The notes beneath the pieces were generated by a model. The model worked only from the letters and a program-made list of their open reading frames with translations. It searched no databases and was not told where the DNA came from. Shown piece after piece: positions 45,526-57,424 of a stretch of 64,000 nt of DNA. Positions within the stretch are counted from its first letter, which is position 1, and the number at the start of each line of letters is the position of its first letter. The translations under genes were made by a program, and so were the position numbers. The DNA comes from Macrothele yani (Eukaryota > Arthropoda > Arachnida > Araneae > Macrothelidae), in NCBI GenBank assembly GCA_039090855.1, contig CM077013.1, positions 134,127,240-134,191,239 on the forward strand, read 5' to 3'.

Positions 45526-46180
45526 CTCAGATTTTAATCATACGAAAAAAACGGAAATAACAGTTAAGACAGAAAATTTGAAAGTCTAGTTAATTGTGAA
45601 ATGTAGCTTTGGTCTTTGCTAGCAGAAATTTATGATCTTTTCTTCCACCAACAAGAAGATGCTGAAACTCGTGCACAGACGCAAGAAAAGCACACCTGAT
45701 ACTTCATATGCATTGCAAAACACAGTCGAACTATTTCCAGTTAATTTAAATTCATGAATGAAATGAAATTCTGAACTGGTTTACTTGAAAATATAATGAT
45801 CAAAGAACAAAAAATATTTCTTGGCACATAAAATTTGCGATAATCGTAATCAATTACACCTCGCGCGCGCGCGTCTGTGTGTGTGTCTGTCTGTTACATA
45901 TAGAACTGTATTTGGAATTCTATGATTAAAAAATATCATCAGATCTGAATAAATAAGGGCCACCTTTGCCCTACTCTTTTTCGTTCCATGTTAATTACGT
46001 GAATTTTTTTTTTCGTGTTGTGAATTAGTGAGAGTATAAATATTTCTGCAAACTGATATCGTGGGGTAAGTGTAGGGGTTACTCTAAAAATATCACACAC
46101 GTGGTAACAACAGTGAATATAAAAGGCGCCCATAATATATATAAAAAAGGTGCCCATAATATTAAAAAAAGGCGCCCATA
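45526..46180. other. Unassigned DNA with short repeats
   Basis: A (GC)n/(GT)n run lies near 45860-45890. GGCGCCCATAATAT or GGTGCCCATAATAT occurs three times at about 46125-46185. Confidence 0.5.
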
Positions 46181-46189
46181 ATATAATTT

Positions 46190-46262
46190 CGGTAGAGGAT
46201 TTTCCTCGCGAAGTTTCAATTTTAATGTAGGATCGCTGGTCGCTATGCTTATACAACACCAA
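46190..46262 (-). mobile_element. mariner N-terminal fragment, extra copy
   Basis: The segment encodes SDQRSYIKIETSRGKSSTEI on the minus strand, the same start as mariner element 2 (about 47500-47800), but it is only about 70 bp long. Confidence 0.65.
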
Positions 46263-46445
46263 CTGACAAAGTCCAAACAAACCACATATAACACTGAAAC
46301 TCTTATAGCACTTAAACGCGGTGCAAAGTCCCTACTCCGGGATGAATAAAGCATAAAATCCAAACAAAGGGAAATTAAGTTCTATAAGAGTTTCAGTGTT
46401 ATATGTGGTTCGTTCGGACTTCATTAATTCGTGTTGGTTGAGTTA
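46245..46445. repeat. Hairpin with long inverted arms
   Basis: A perfect 29-bp inverted repeat lies at 46280-46308 and 46382-46410, with a 73-bp spacer. Imperfect pairing extends outward to about 46245 and 46445. The left arm overlaps sequence continuous with the mariner scrap. Confidence 0.75.
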
Positions 46446-46649
46446 TTGTGAAATATATTGAGCTTCCATTATTTTTTGCTGCTTGGATCAATATACGGAA
46501 CACTCTTGAGCTTTCAATGTATTTTTTGCAGATTCTGGCTTTTTTATTCTTTGAATCGGTTTGGAATATATATATAGAGAGAGTAATGTTCACGTTTCTT
46601 CAAGTCTTGTTTTCCAGTCAGAATACCTCCATTGTTGAGGCGCCAGATC

Positions 46650-47840
46650 ACTCTCGTCACCTCATTAGAAACATCCTGAATCGTTTCCCGCGGAGTAGTT
46701 TCTTCAGTTTTGGGAACAAGCCATAGTTTGGTGGGCTCATTTCAGGAGTGTATGGCGCGTGGAAAAGCAATTTCCATCGATACTTTTCCAGAATGTATTT
46801 TACTGTGCGGGCAATATGTGACGTTCCGTTGTCGTGCAAAATGATTACACCAGCTTCAAGCATACTGCCTTCTTTGGCGAATCTTTGGGCGCAAAACATT
46901 TTGCAGAAACCTTCGTAGTATTCCGCTGTTACAGTGGTTCCCTCGGGCACTGTCGCTATCACTCCAACCTTGTCATAGGTCATAATTATCATCAGCTTAA
47001 CCCTTGATTGTTGACGGCGGAATTTTTTCTGGCGAAGTGTTTCTAGATGTTTCCACTGAGCGGACTGAAATTTCAGTTATGGTTCAAAATCTCGTATCCA
47101 GGTTTCATCTATAGAAACAATTCTGTCCAAAAACTGCTCGCCTTCTGTCTCGTACCGCTGGAGCAATTCTTCTGCGATCCCTTTGAGAATTGCTTGCTGC
47201 TCTTTATTTATATTATGCGGGACCCCTTTGGCAGCCACTTTTCTCTTCTGTAATTTTTTAGTTAGGTTTTTGAAAACCGAAGCAGTAGTCATGTTTGCTT
47301 CGTATGCAATCTCTTCACGTGTTTTCCTTCGATCTTCTTCCAAAATGTTGTTGACGATAACCACAGAAGTGTCGTCCGCTACATCTGATGGCCAGCCGAT
47401 TCTTGGGTCGTCTTTCATGGTTTCCCAACCTTGGCAAAAACGAGAAGTCCACAGTGACACTGTGCTGTTATCCTCTACACTAACCTCACAAACTTCACAC
47501 AAAGCTTTATGAATTTCGGTAGGGGATTTTCCACGCAAAGTTTCAATTTTAACGTGTTTTTTTTTTTGTTTTTTTTTATTGGAGGTTTAACGACCACCGT
47601 GAGCAACTCAATGGGCTATAAGCAGTCGCCCGTCCCTAATTTAGGGTCACTGGCTCCAGGGAAGGGAGAGATCCAGTGCCGTAAGATAAACACAACATCC
47701 ATGCCTCAACGGGATTTGAACCCGGACCCCTTTCGGACGAATGATCAGAGGCCATCGCTTAGACCACGGCGCCACCGGGGCGACCAATTTTAATGTAGGA
47801 TCGCTTGTCGCTACGCGAGATCAGACCTGACTCACTTTCT
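46650..47840 (-). pseudogene. mariner transposase 2, split by a SINE
   Basis: The minus-strand frame starts in SDKRSYIKIE, is cut by a SINE (47557-47784), and continues with LRGKSPTEIHKALCEV. A DNA-binding domain follows (TREEIAYEANMTTASVFKNL), then SIDETWIRDFEP (first Asp) and, after a stop at about 47074, ILHDNGTSHIA (second Asp). The expected third Asp is Asn in SPPNYGLFPKLK. Both the stop and the catalytic loss argue against activity. Terminal repeats were not identified. Confidence 0.8.
47557..47784 (-). repeat. SINE family S, inserted in mariner 2
   Basis: This is a full-length copy with an A-rich tail (T run on the plus strand at 47557-47578) and a 9-bp target duplication CAATTTTAA at 47544-47552 and 47785-47793. 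Removal rejoins the mariner frame at IKIETL. Confidence 0.9.
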
Positions 47841-48027
47841 TCCTCTATTTCTACGCAGAATTTTTCGCAACAGGAACAAATTAGACAGCAAACGTCGACA
47901 CAATTTTTTATACTGAAGCCGGACTCACAACTGGCGCGACGTTTGAAGCAAATGCATCATCCTACAGGCAGCGCCTGCGCAGTGTGAAAAACTTTTGAAA
48001 TGACCTACTTGTGTGTGTATATATATA

Positions 48028-48094
48028 CACTGGTGTCTAAAATTAACGTGACGAACACAAAATGTACACGGCAGAGTTTAATGACAGTTGGTAA

Positions 48095-48130
<36 letters not shown>

Positions 48131-49520
48131 CGATAACTCAGCAATACGCAACAGAAAAGGAATGCCATCATTGCATGAGGAGGAACTACGAGAAATGACA
48201 GAACACCAGTCCAAAAAGTGTTGCAGCAAGTGGCGCGGATTTTGAGCGGCTAATAGGGAGTGTTATTAACCCGAACAACGATACGGTTCGCACAACGATC
48301 CCTCATGCTGTTTACAAGGCTGTGAATGTGAGTTTGGAGCAATAAGCGCCACTCCTCTATCATGGTACGTCGGAGTCACGGGAAAATTGTGCGTGGGGAG
48401 TGCCGGCTTGCAATCCCCCCCCTTTCCAAAGCATCCCAGACATGCTCTATGTGGTTCATCTCCGCAGACCGTTCCATCCGGTGAATATAGTCACTCTCCA
48501 GATATTCGTCGACTAACCGACCTCCACGGGGAAGGACGTTATCGTCCATAAAAAAAGAACTGGGGGGTCAACACGCCTCTTTCTCTCTAAATGCGCACAC
48601 GTCGAGAATCCGTTTCTAGGCTGTACCGTGACTTGTTACTGTAAAGAATACAGGCCCATTAGTCAAGGGTCCAAAGGTGATGTCGTCGGGCACAATTCAG
48701 ATAGACCCTTCTGTGCGATGTGGCGACTGGCCTGTTTGCATACAGTCCGATTTCGTGGAGTCGTTTGCCCCGATATCGCAGTTCCCGTAGCTAGGGAGAG
48801 AACTTGCGTGGTTTGCCTGGCTGGGGACTTCCTACGGCGGCCAAGTGTTAAGAGATAAATACCGGTTGTTTTGAGTTTTTGTGGAACGTAACTCAAGACA
48901 ACCGGTATTTATTTTTGTCCGTAGGAAGTCGCCAGCCAGACTCCTGTGATAGTTGCCTGGCTGGAGACTATACGAGTTGTCTTAAGTTTTTGTGGACGTA
49001 ACTGAAGACAACCGGTATTAATCTCCAAAAAAAAAAAAAAAAAAAAAAAAACCCTCAAGACAACCGGTATTTATCTCAAAAACAAAACAAAAAACTCAAG
49101 ACAACCGGTATTTATCTAAAAAAAAAAAAAAAACTCAAGACAACCGGTATTTATCTAAAAAAAAAAAAAAAACTCAAGACAACCGGCGTTTTACGTAACT
49201 CAAGACACCCGGTATTTATTTTTGTCGGTAGGAAGTCACCAGCCAGGCTCCTGCGAGAGTTGCCTGGCTGGGGACTTCCTACGGCAGTCAACGGCTAAAA
49301 GATAAATACCGGTTGTCTTGAGTTCTTGTGGCTCAAGGGCGTCACTGTACAGATTTTGTGGTTATTGTTCCAGTTTTCAGAGATTGAAATGCACTTGCCT
49401 CGATACGGGTACATTCGGCCATCTTGCTACCTCAGCTTGCGATTGCCCTGCTTCAAATAGCACACGCAATTGGAGGATGGACTTGATCGGCAACAATGTT
49501 CGGATTATTCGGATAATCCT
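48028..49520 (-). pseudogene. Tc1 element G, interrupted by a foldback array
   Basis: The left end is CACTGGTGTCTAAAATTAAC beside TA. A (CA)n run at 48095-48129 follows. Minus-strand pieces read MDDNVLPRGGRLVDEYLES (second Asp region) and NHIEHVWDALERG (Glu). Beyond the foldback array (48815-49330) the N-terminal part appears as RIIGRLEAGQSQAEVARW-like sequence. It is heavily decayed. Confidence 0.65.
48815..49330. repeat. Foldback array of ACAACCGGTATTTATCT units
   Basis: The core ACTCAAGACAACCGGTATTT occurs at least six times on the plus strand between 48888 and 49200, several separated only by A-runs. It also occurs inverted near 48862 and 49300. An outer module GCCTGGCTGGGGACTTCCTA occurs in direct orientation near 48818 and 49261. 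Its inverse (GTAGGAAGTC(G/A)CCAGCCAG) is near 48925 and 49228. The whole forms nested palindromes. There is no coding sequence and nothing to make it a CRISPR. Confidence 0.85.
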
Positions 49521-49559
49521 CATAGGACACCCGACCTTCCAGCAATATTAGGTGACCCA

Positions 49560-50210
49560 TTGCGTACCAACAAAACGTGTCCCGCATCATGTCACCACCT
49601 CCAGAATCTTAAGTTGTGTTTACAAGGCAAGCTGGGTCTATTGTTTCACGGGGATCCCCGTCAAACTCTCTATGTACCGTCGGTATAGAACAAGGTGGCA
49701 AAGTGTAACGCGACTTGTCAGACCCAACATGAGTTTTTCCCAGTCTTCCAGTGTCTAGTCACTGTGTTCCTGACACCACTGTAAACGAAGTTTCTGGTTC
49801 TTCGCACGAACCACTGTCTTCCGTATAGGCATGCGACTGCCAATACCGATCTTCTTCAATTCTCTGGGCATAGTTCGCTGAGATATGGGTAGGGAACAAC
49901 CTTCATTGAATGCTTTGGTCAGTTACTGCACACAGGAAGTCCTGCTTCTCCGTGCAAATCTTCTCAGACGACGGCGATCTCGTTTCTGAAAGATTGTCAT
50001 TGCGCTACTGTTACGCCTTTTAAGAAAAGCAATCCACGGATTAAATTATCGAGGTATGTCACCTTTTGAGAAACCAATCAATTTTCAAAATCGACGCTCC
50101 AGCCAGACGCGCACCCTCAAATAAGCTTTTCATCGAACTCCAAAAGGCCCTTTGGTTTTCCCATTGTAATCAACATTACTAACAAGAGGCAGTCTTAAAC
50201 AGTTGCCTAT
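49560..50210 (-). pseudogene. Tc1 transposase relic H (N-terminal half)
   Basis: From about 50166 the minus strand reads VGKPKGLLEFDEKLI, a Tc1 start. It continues through RDRRRLRRFARR, SQRTMPRELKKIGIGSRMPI, NQKLRLQWCQEHS and TLEDWEKLMLGLTSR, where the first catalytic region should be. The C-terminal half is absent and there are several stops. Confidence 0.65.
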
Positions 50211-50329
50211 ATCACATGGGGTTAAACGCGACCACGTATTTTGCATATACGCTACATCTTAAATGACCTTTCCCTATCTCTGCAATCAGTGGCCGATGTG
50301 TGCATTTGGTTTACAGTTCATCTTTATAT

Positions 50330-50385
50330 AATCTCACTTCTTTACTCTACTAGCAAGTTCCTGGACCGTACACGGCAGATCTGGT
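50330..50385 (-). mobile_element. RTE fragment, about 55 bp
   Basis: CTCACTTCTTTACTCTACTA followed by GCAAGTTCCTGGACC matches 3130-3170 of RTE copy 1 in the same orientation. Confidence 0.5.
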
Positions 50386-51300
50386 TCATTCGCATATATT
50401 TTGTTATTTATCTATATATTGCCTCTATATCCGGGTCTTTCCTCATCACAGCCACTGATGTCGCCGAGTGACCAAAAGGTATGGGCTTTTCATTAACAGT
50501 AAGTGTTTCGGTCGCGTGCTTGTCCAACAGTGACTCTACTGTAGCCCTAAATTACGGACGGGCAACTCCTTACACTCAGAGATGTTCACAGCTGTCACTG
50601 AAAGGGAAAAATAACACTTGAACACACTTTCGAATGTTGGTTGATTTACATTTACCCGCACTAGGGCCTCGATGGGCACAAAAACTCACTATTTGCAACA
50701 GTACCAAAAACGGTTCCGTTGAATTTGCGGGGCTGAAGCATTGCAGAGTTGACGATTGTTTTAGCTTCAACTAGCATGTCTTTAAAACCGCCAGCAGTTC
50801 CCCATTCTTTTAAATAATCATTTTCCACACACAAACACACCTACATTACGATTGGTATAATTATTACTTTAGATTTTTACATTAATGACCTTTATTTTTA
50901 AATATAATACCAAATCACTATGGAACATATAAATTTACACATCAATCAGATGATAACATAATTCACCATAGGTTGCATCAAAATTATACCTCAGTACTTT
51001 TACAGCATCGAATTCACTTTTCTCATCTTTTGGAGAGCGGTTTTATAGTCCAGGTTGGAATTGTGTCCCCGCTTCACCCGTCCCCTTGCGTCCCCTCTCG
51101 GTGAGTCCCTGATGAGGGAGTGATGTACCAGCGCCCGCAAATTCCACCATCCCCGCCCCCTTTTGTCCGCAAATTCCCCCATTTACATCGCTTTGCTTGC
51201 AAAATCTTCAATCTTCCAAGTGTTCGAAAAATCCACGCCATCACCAAGAACAGCATGAAAATAAAAAAGAAAAGGTATGCCGCGAAACAGGACCACAAGA
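50386..51300. other. Mostly unassigned DNA
   Basis: A decayed SINE-like piece (CCCTAAATTACGGACGGGCA) lies near 50545. Open frames on the minus strand at 51000-51298 have no recognisable motif. Confidence 0.45.
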
Positions 51301-51301
51301 A

Positions 51302-51515
51302 AAGAAGTTAAACGACCATCGTTAAACGACCATCGTAAGCAACTCTAAGAGCTATGAACAATCTCTCATCCCTAATTTGGGGCTGATGGTTCCAAGAAAG
51401 GGAGAAAGCTGACGCCATTAAACACATATCCCATGCATAATCAGGACCCGAACCCGGGCGCATCTCCAACCAATGGTCAGAAGCCAGCGACTCAGACCAC
51501 TCGGCCACCGGGACG
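51302..51515 (-). repeat. SINE family S
   Basis: On the minus strand it has GGTGGCCGAGTGGTCTGAGT (A box region) and GGGTTCGGGTCCTG (worn B box). The body ends at TTAACGATGGTCGTTTAAC, with the last 14 bp duplicated in tandem. Confidence 0.8.
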
Positions 51516-51517
51516 AC

Positions 51518-52835
51518 ACATGTTATTAGGCGAGTGTGTATAATATATTATTCTTTTAGTGTATGAAATAGTTCAGAGAAAATAGGACACAACCGTTGTC
51601 TGAGACGATGCTTAAAATTTAGAATCGAAAAAAGGCGGTTGTCCCATTCGGATAAGAGACAACTTACTGTTAAAACATTTCTTAGAAATCTAGAGACCTT
51701 CCTGTCAGAGCAAAACTGAAGATCATAACTTCAATAATTTTTTCAGTGGCCCTTAAAAACGTGCAGGTGATAAAACTTTATTAAAAATGAAAGCATCACA
51801 AATATGAAACTATTGAAGAAATATGGAGCGATAAGAAATGAGTTAAGTACTTTAGGAAAATTGGAAGACCTAAAAATTACTTTTCAAAGCTTCAACAACA
51901 CAGAGTACGCACCATTTTACTCTCAGTTTTTATTTAAAACCAAGGGAAAATAGGCTAAAAACATAAAATATATGTTTTCAGAAGACAGAATCAGCGGCCA
52001 TCGATTGTTTAAAATATTGAAGAAGTTTTAATGTAGATTACTTAGAAACATCTTTATCGATTTTAAGCGCAACGAAAGCTCAGTTGCACATCTGAAAGTA
52101 CTGACTGACCTTAACGATGCTCAAAAACAAATTTGAGTCTGAAAATAAAGGGAATATCTGCAAAATAACTGCTGCGTTCAAGTTCGATTAAGTTGAAAGC
52201 ATAAGCTATCAGAGTTCCTGCTGGCCCCTAGCCAAATATGATGTGAATAAAATTAGATTTGGCCTGTCAATTTATTAAACATTGAGCATCTTTTTTTTTT
52301 TTTTTTTCTTGTTTCTTGGTATTATAAAAGGTTATAAACGCTTGGCAAGAGTTGATTGTAAATCATCCAAAATAAGATGTGGCCTTACTTACACTCGACG
52401 TGATATTGGACTAAGAGCAACATTTTAAAATTACAAAACGGAACAACTTTTATTTTACTTCTTTTAGCTCCGTTAACAAAAAGCACAGCAGTGGAATTTC
52501 TAAACAGGTGACCAAAAATCATATAAAAGCTAAATTTGTACTTTTGTAATACCCCTACTGAAGAAAACACGCTGAAGATCCCATAGGAAAAGCATGGGAT
52601 GTTATACAATTACTAAGGAGATGTTATCTCATTTTCATTCGTGGCTGTCAACAAGACAGCCAACATTCAAGACCGAATTCAATCTCGACACGGCATTATC
52701 AATTAAACTGCCATTTTGGACACAGCCGCAAGTAATAAACATGTATGCCACCTTAGAGAAGTTGGGTAATTTTTCACTTTGAGTTAGCTTTGGATTTGGA
52801 ACACCCTTTTTATATATTCGCAGCGATAACGAAGT
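51518..52835. other. Unassigned AT-rich DNA
   Basis: A T-run lies at about 52290-52308. No gene, element end or motif was recognised. Confidence 0.5.
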
Positions 52836-52836
52836 A

Positions 52837-54047
52837 CACTGAAGTGCCAGAAAAACTGGTACACCAGTCTAATACTTGGTAGGTCCCCCACGGAAGCTCA
52901 GGACTGCAGAAATACGACGGGGCATGGACTCCACTAGCTTCTGGAAATATGATGCAGGCAATGCACATCATACTTCCTGCAGAGCGTTCCACAATTCGGG
53001 GGTATTTCGAGGTCTCGGATTCTTGTGTTCGATAGCGCGTTGCATGGCATCCCAAATGTGTTCTATCACGTTCAGATCTGAGGAATTGGTTGGGCATGGC
53101 AACACCCCAAAACTCAGATGAATGCTCCTCTAACCATAATGTGGCATCCCGACACTTGAGTGGAGGTACATTGTCCTGATGGAACAATCCCAACCCCATT
53201 AGCATGAATGCAGGGCATGAACGGGTGTACCTCCTCAGAAAGCATGCGCACATAGTTTTGGCCGGCCACAGACGTTTGTAGACGTACCAGGGGTCCCAGT
53301 GAAGTCCAACTTAACACACCCTATACCATTACGAATCCACCACCAGCCGGTACAGTTTCCTGTTGACAGGCGGGATCCATGGCTTCATGGGGTTTGCGCC
53401 ATACACGAATCCTTCCATCTGCCCGATACAGTTGGAAACGCGACTCGTCAGACCAGGCTACTTGTTTCCAGTCATCAAGTGTCCAATGGTGGTGTTGCCA
53501 TGCCCACGCCAGGCGCATAGCTCTGTGTCGTGCACCCATCAAGGGGACTCGAGTTGGTGTCGGCTCCCAAAGCCCATATCGTGCAGGGTAAGTTGCACAG
53601 TCCGGACGCTGATGCTTGTTGAGGTTCCAGCATTGAATTCCGATTATACCTGCGAGAGTGCCGCGTGAAACGATTCTTGACAGCCGACGATGGTCACGTT
53701 CACCCAATGTCTTTTTACGGCCACGCTGGTATCGTAGGTTGGAGGTTTTGCCGGAATTCTTGTAGTCACGGTGCACCCTTGCAATGCTCGTCCGTGAAAA
53801 TCCGAACTTCGTTTCTACTTCAGAAATACCATGGCCCATCTCACAAGCGCCAACTATGACACCGCGTTGAAATTCGCTAGAATCGCTCATACTTGTCATT
53901 CTAATGCCGAAAATAGCTGTCACAGCTGGCAAGGATGTCTATCGCTTTACATACGCACCGGCGGTCGCAACCGAGTACGCGCATAGTTCACCCTTGCTAT
54001 GTATTTTGTATTACCTCGTCTGTACCAGTTTTTCTGGCACTTCAGTG
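52837..54047 (-). mobile_element. Tc1-like element I
   Basis: It has perfect inverted ends CACTGAAGTGCCAGAAAAAC with TA at 52835-52836 and 54048-54049. The single minus-strand transposase fills the inside. The end sequence is related to those of elements A and E. Confidence 0.9.
52870..53932 (-). pseudogene. Tc1 transposase of element I
   Basis: A long open part (53932-53324) reads SSEFQRGVIVGACEMGHGIS and FSRTSIARVHRDYKNSGKTS (helix-turn-helix), then LGERDHRRLSRIVSRGTLA and AWSDESRFQLY (first Asp). After a shift, FHQDNVPP (second Asp) and LNVIEHIWDAM (Glu) follow. All three catalytic acidic residues are present, but frameshifts near 53320 and 53120 split the DDE domain. Confidence 0.85.
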
Positions 54048-54209
54048 TACCACGTATTTCGGAAACAGCCGCACTAGTTGGCTGCTCCCGCACTGCTGTA
54101 TCAAAGGGTACTAAGACTCGTTTAACCCTGCACAGACATAAAGCAGAAGGTCTCACATTGATTAGCCACGCACGTTGATCCGATAGGTACGCGTCGGGTG
54201 TCATGACTG

Positions 54210-55255
54210 GTATCTCAGCAACGACGGGCAATAGTCATCCAGTACAATGGCAGTGCAGTTCGACATATTTCTACATACACCGTACCTTGCTTCGCTTGGA
54301 GTTCTACAGCCGGAGATCAAATAGAGTACCCATAATGACGCCCAGTCATCGCAAACAACGCCTCTCATGCGCTAAGGAACGTCGGCAATGGAGTCTCGAC
54401 AGATGAAAGAATGTCGTCTGAAGTGATGAATCCCGTTCCCACTGCACCATGCTGATGGCTGGGTTCGCATATTGCGTTAACAGCATAAAACCCTATCCCC
54501 TGGTTGCACAGTTAAGGGCCAAAGAACGTCGGCAGTGGAGCCTCGACAGATGGAAGAAAGCCGTCTGGAGTGATGAATCCCGTTTCCTGCTGCACCATGC
54601 TCATGGCCGGGTTCAGATATGGCGTAAACAGCATGAAACCCTATCTCCTGGTTGCACAGTTGAGGGCCAAAGAACGTCGGCAATGGAGCCTCGACAGATG
54701 GAAGAAGGTTGTCTGGAGAGACGAATCCCGTTTCCTGCGGCACCATGTTGATGGCCGGGTTCGCATATGGCTTTAACAGCATAAAGCCATATCACCTGGT
54801 TGCACAGTTGAGGGTCAAAGAACGTCGGCAATGGAGCCTCGACAGATGGAAGAAAGCCGTCTGGAGTGATGAATCCCGTTTCTCGCTGCACCATGCTGAT
54901 GGCCGGTTTCACATATGGTGTTAACCGCATAAAGCCATATCCCCTGGTTGCACAGTTGAGGGCCAAAGAACGTCGGCAATGGAGCCTCTACAGGTGGAAC
55001 AACGTCGTCTGGAGTGATGAATTCCATTTCCTGCTGCACCATGCTGATAGCCGGGTTCGGATATGGCATAAACAGCATGAAGCCCTGTTACTTGGTTGAA
55101 CAGTTAAAGTTCAACAGGCCGGTGGAGGTGGTGTTCTAGTCGGTGGGCAGCTTTTTACAGGCAAGCCCCTAGGTCCGGTTTATGCGGTTAATAAGGAAGC
55201 CCAACTGACGCGTTATGGTGTTCTCCAGTGACAAATTTGACAGCCGACACGGGGA
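54210..55255 (+). pseudogene. Tc1 transposase J with a 148-bp tandem amplification
   Basis: Plus-strand sequence begins with SNRVPIMTPSHRKQRLSCAK, then enters five tandem copies of a segment encoding ERRQWSLDRWKKAVWSDESR and HHADGRVRIWRKQHE, the first-Asp region. It exits with GGGGVLVGGQLFTGKPLG. The second Asp and Glu regions were not found. No terminal repeats were identified. Confidence 0.8.
54374..55112 (+). repeat. Tandem array, 148 bp x 5, inside Tc1 J
   Basis: AA(A/G)GAACGTCGGCA(A/G)TGGAG recurs at 54374, 54521, 54669, 54817 and 54965. The unit is 147-148 bp and so changes frame at each step. Each unit carries an SDESR codon set. Copies differ at scattered bases, so the array is not brand new. 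Confidence 0.9.
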
Positions 55256-55627
55256 CAAGAGTCTCTTCACGTGCTGTAAAAACATGAAATAATTTCCAAG
55301 CAGTGCATCACATGACTCATGAAGATTCAGAAAAAAACAAAAACAAAAAAAAACAGATACTACCGAACGGTTTTTGAAGTCCCACCCTAATCAAATCATC
55401 CAGCAGTATAACCCTTAATAACGAATTAAGAAACTAGAGTCTCCGTGCATAAGTGTGTGTTCTTGATTTACAACATCAAGAAATGACACGCTTTACTCTC
55501 ACCAGTTCAAGTTCAGACATCAAAACCAAACCACAAATTCTATTTCTGCAAGGAGCTCGCTTGATCTGGTATAGATTCGAAGCAATGTGCACAGATCAGA
55601 TAATAATGCTACTGTCGTCGCAAACTG
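55256..55627. other. Unassigned DNA
   Basis: Nothing recognised. Confidence 0.5.
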
Positions 55628-55826
55628 TCTCGGTGGCGTAGTGGTCTAAGCGCTGCAATGTGACCGCTCATCCGAGTGGGTCTGGGTTCGAACCCTAGAT
55701 TAGCATGAGTGATATATTTGTCTTATGGCACTGGCTATCTTCTTTTCCTGGAATGAGTCACCCTAAATTAGAGACGTGCGACTTCTTACAACCCTTAGAG
55801 TTGCTCACTGTGGTAGTTAAACTCCC
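55628..55826 (+). repeat. SINE family S (plus orientation)
   Basis: CTCGGTGGCGTAGTGGTCTA and AGCGCTG (A box) are followed by GGGTTCGAACCC (B box) and the body GGCACTGGCTATCTTCTTTTCC to ACTGTGGTAGTTAAAC. A clean tRNA-like head makes the Pol III origin clear. Confidence 0.85.
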
Positions 55827-56610
55827 AAGCTAAAAAAACTAGTGGACACATTTCAGCACTTGTCAGCACAAAATCGGTCAACTCAGAGTTCAACAAAGAG
55901 GCACTGCGTTTTTCAAGAATGTTTCAATGCAAACATTAAAGGTTTGTGTGAAATATCTCAAAATTTTTACTCATCCAGCACTGCTGCTTTACTGCTTTTT
56001 GAAAATTATAATTATTTAAACTATGAATATTGAGGTGGGTGGCAACAAACATGTTTTCCAATACTTAATTTTCTTTCTTTAATCGATAAGTTTGCACCAT
56101 TAGAATAAAACTTGCACGTTCCGTAAATAAATCGGCAAATAAAATTCAACCAGGCCTTTAAGAGTCTCGTAATCATTGTTTCTCAGACTGCAAATACACA
56201 TAATTTACGTGTAATATTAAATTACGTAAGGAATATTGCACGTATTTACATTTATCTACATTTGATAAAGAAGAGAATGAAGGTACATGCAATATCTTGA
56301 ACTTTAAAATTTTGATTATAAAAAAAAAAAATCGTATGGACGTTCGATAACTCAAAATGTACCTCACTCCTGCTTTAACAACAGGCTTTTTAAGGAGTTC
56401 TTATCACTTGGTTACTATTGTAAAATTTCAAAACAACGTAATTTTAGCAGTGTTAAAAACCATGCATATGAAATAATTAAGTTCCACCAAATAAAAAAAA
56501 AATAGTTCTCCAAAAATGTTTCCAAATATTCAAGCTTTTCTTTTCTTAAAATTCGATAAAAAAATTCACGATTTGTATGCTTTAACACAAATTCTATTCA
56601 TTGTTGTTTC
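55827..56610. other. Unassigned AT-rich DNA
   Basis: Nothing recognised on either strand. Confidence 0.5.
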
Positions 56611-56818
56611 TTTAATTGAAGGTTTAACGACCACCGTGAGCCATTCAATGGGCTATAACGAGTGGGCCGTCCCTAATTTAGGGCCACTGGTTCCAAGAAA
56701 GGGAGAGAGCCAGTGCCGTACGACAAACACAACATCCATGCCTGACCAGGATTCGAATGCGGACCCATCACGGTCGAATGGTCATAAGCCAGCGCTTAGA
56801 CCACTGCGCCACCTACCC
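56611..56818 (-). repeat. SINE family S
   Basis: This is a minus-orientation copy with GGCGCAGTGGTCTAAGCG and a worn B box (GCATTCGAATCCTGG). It lies 130 bp before piggyBac-like copy 3. Confidence 0.85.
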
Positions 56819-57424
56819 AGTTCTACAACTTCCTTGCTAAAGTTTGAAAAGTAAGTTTCCCGCCCCTCATAATAAATTTTTAGTACGAAAATCTGATTGT
56901 ACCGAAATGGTAAGATATTTTAAGGCATATAAATAGGCTCGTTCTTTAACCTTTTAATTGGCTGAAATGAATTAACTTGGGTTTAGTAAAATGAGCGGAA
57001 AGCCGCTTGAACGAATATATCCGCTGTCTAAGAAGTGGACCGAACGCAGCTGGAATGAGTAAACCTGCGCATCAGGAAGCGTTGCCCCCCCCCCCCAGCT
57101 GTGTTATGCAAAGTGGGACATTTCGAAGGATGATTGATAGCAATCCTTTTTGACTAATTACCTGCTAACCAGTAACGAGAGAGAAATTGTTTGGATCACT
57201 TGTTTCTGTTACGGCACGATGTCAGCATGAGCGCCGCGAAAGAGGTGCACATGCACCCCCTGGCTTATGAAATACTTGGGGAAGGGGAATAATTCAACAC
57301 ACAGGGGGGAAAAAAGAAGTCATGTAATGTGGAATATAATTTTTTAAATTGAACAGAAACTCAATGCATAAATATTAAATATTAATTAGCATTTGTAATA
57401 GAACTTCGGGAAATCAATTTAAGA

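Noticed and set aside
48880..49200. Possible CRISPR-like array
   Set aside because: Units are regular, but the spacers are poly-A runs, units also occur inverted, and the setting is an animal repeat region without cas genes.
51000..51298. Minus-strand frame with a hydrophobic start
   Set aside because: No recognised motif, repeat context on both sides, and no splice or start signal to support a gene.
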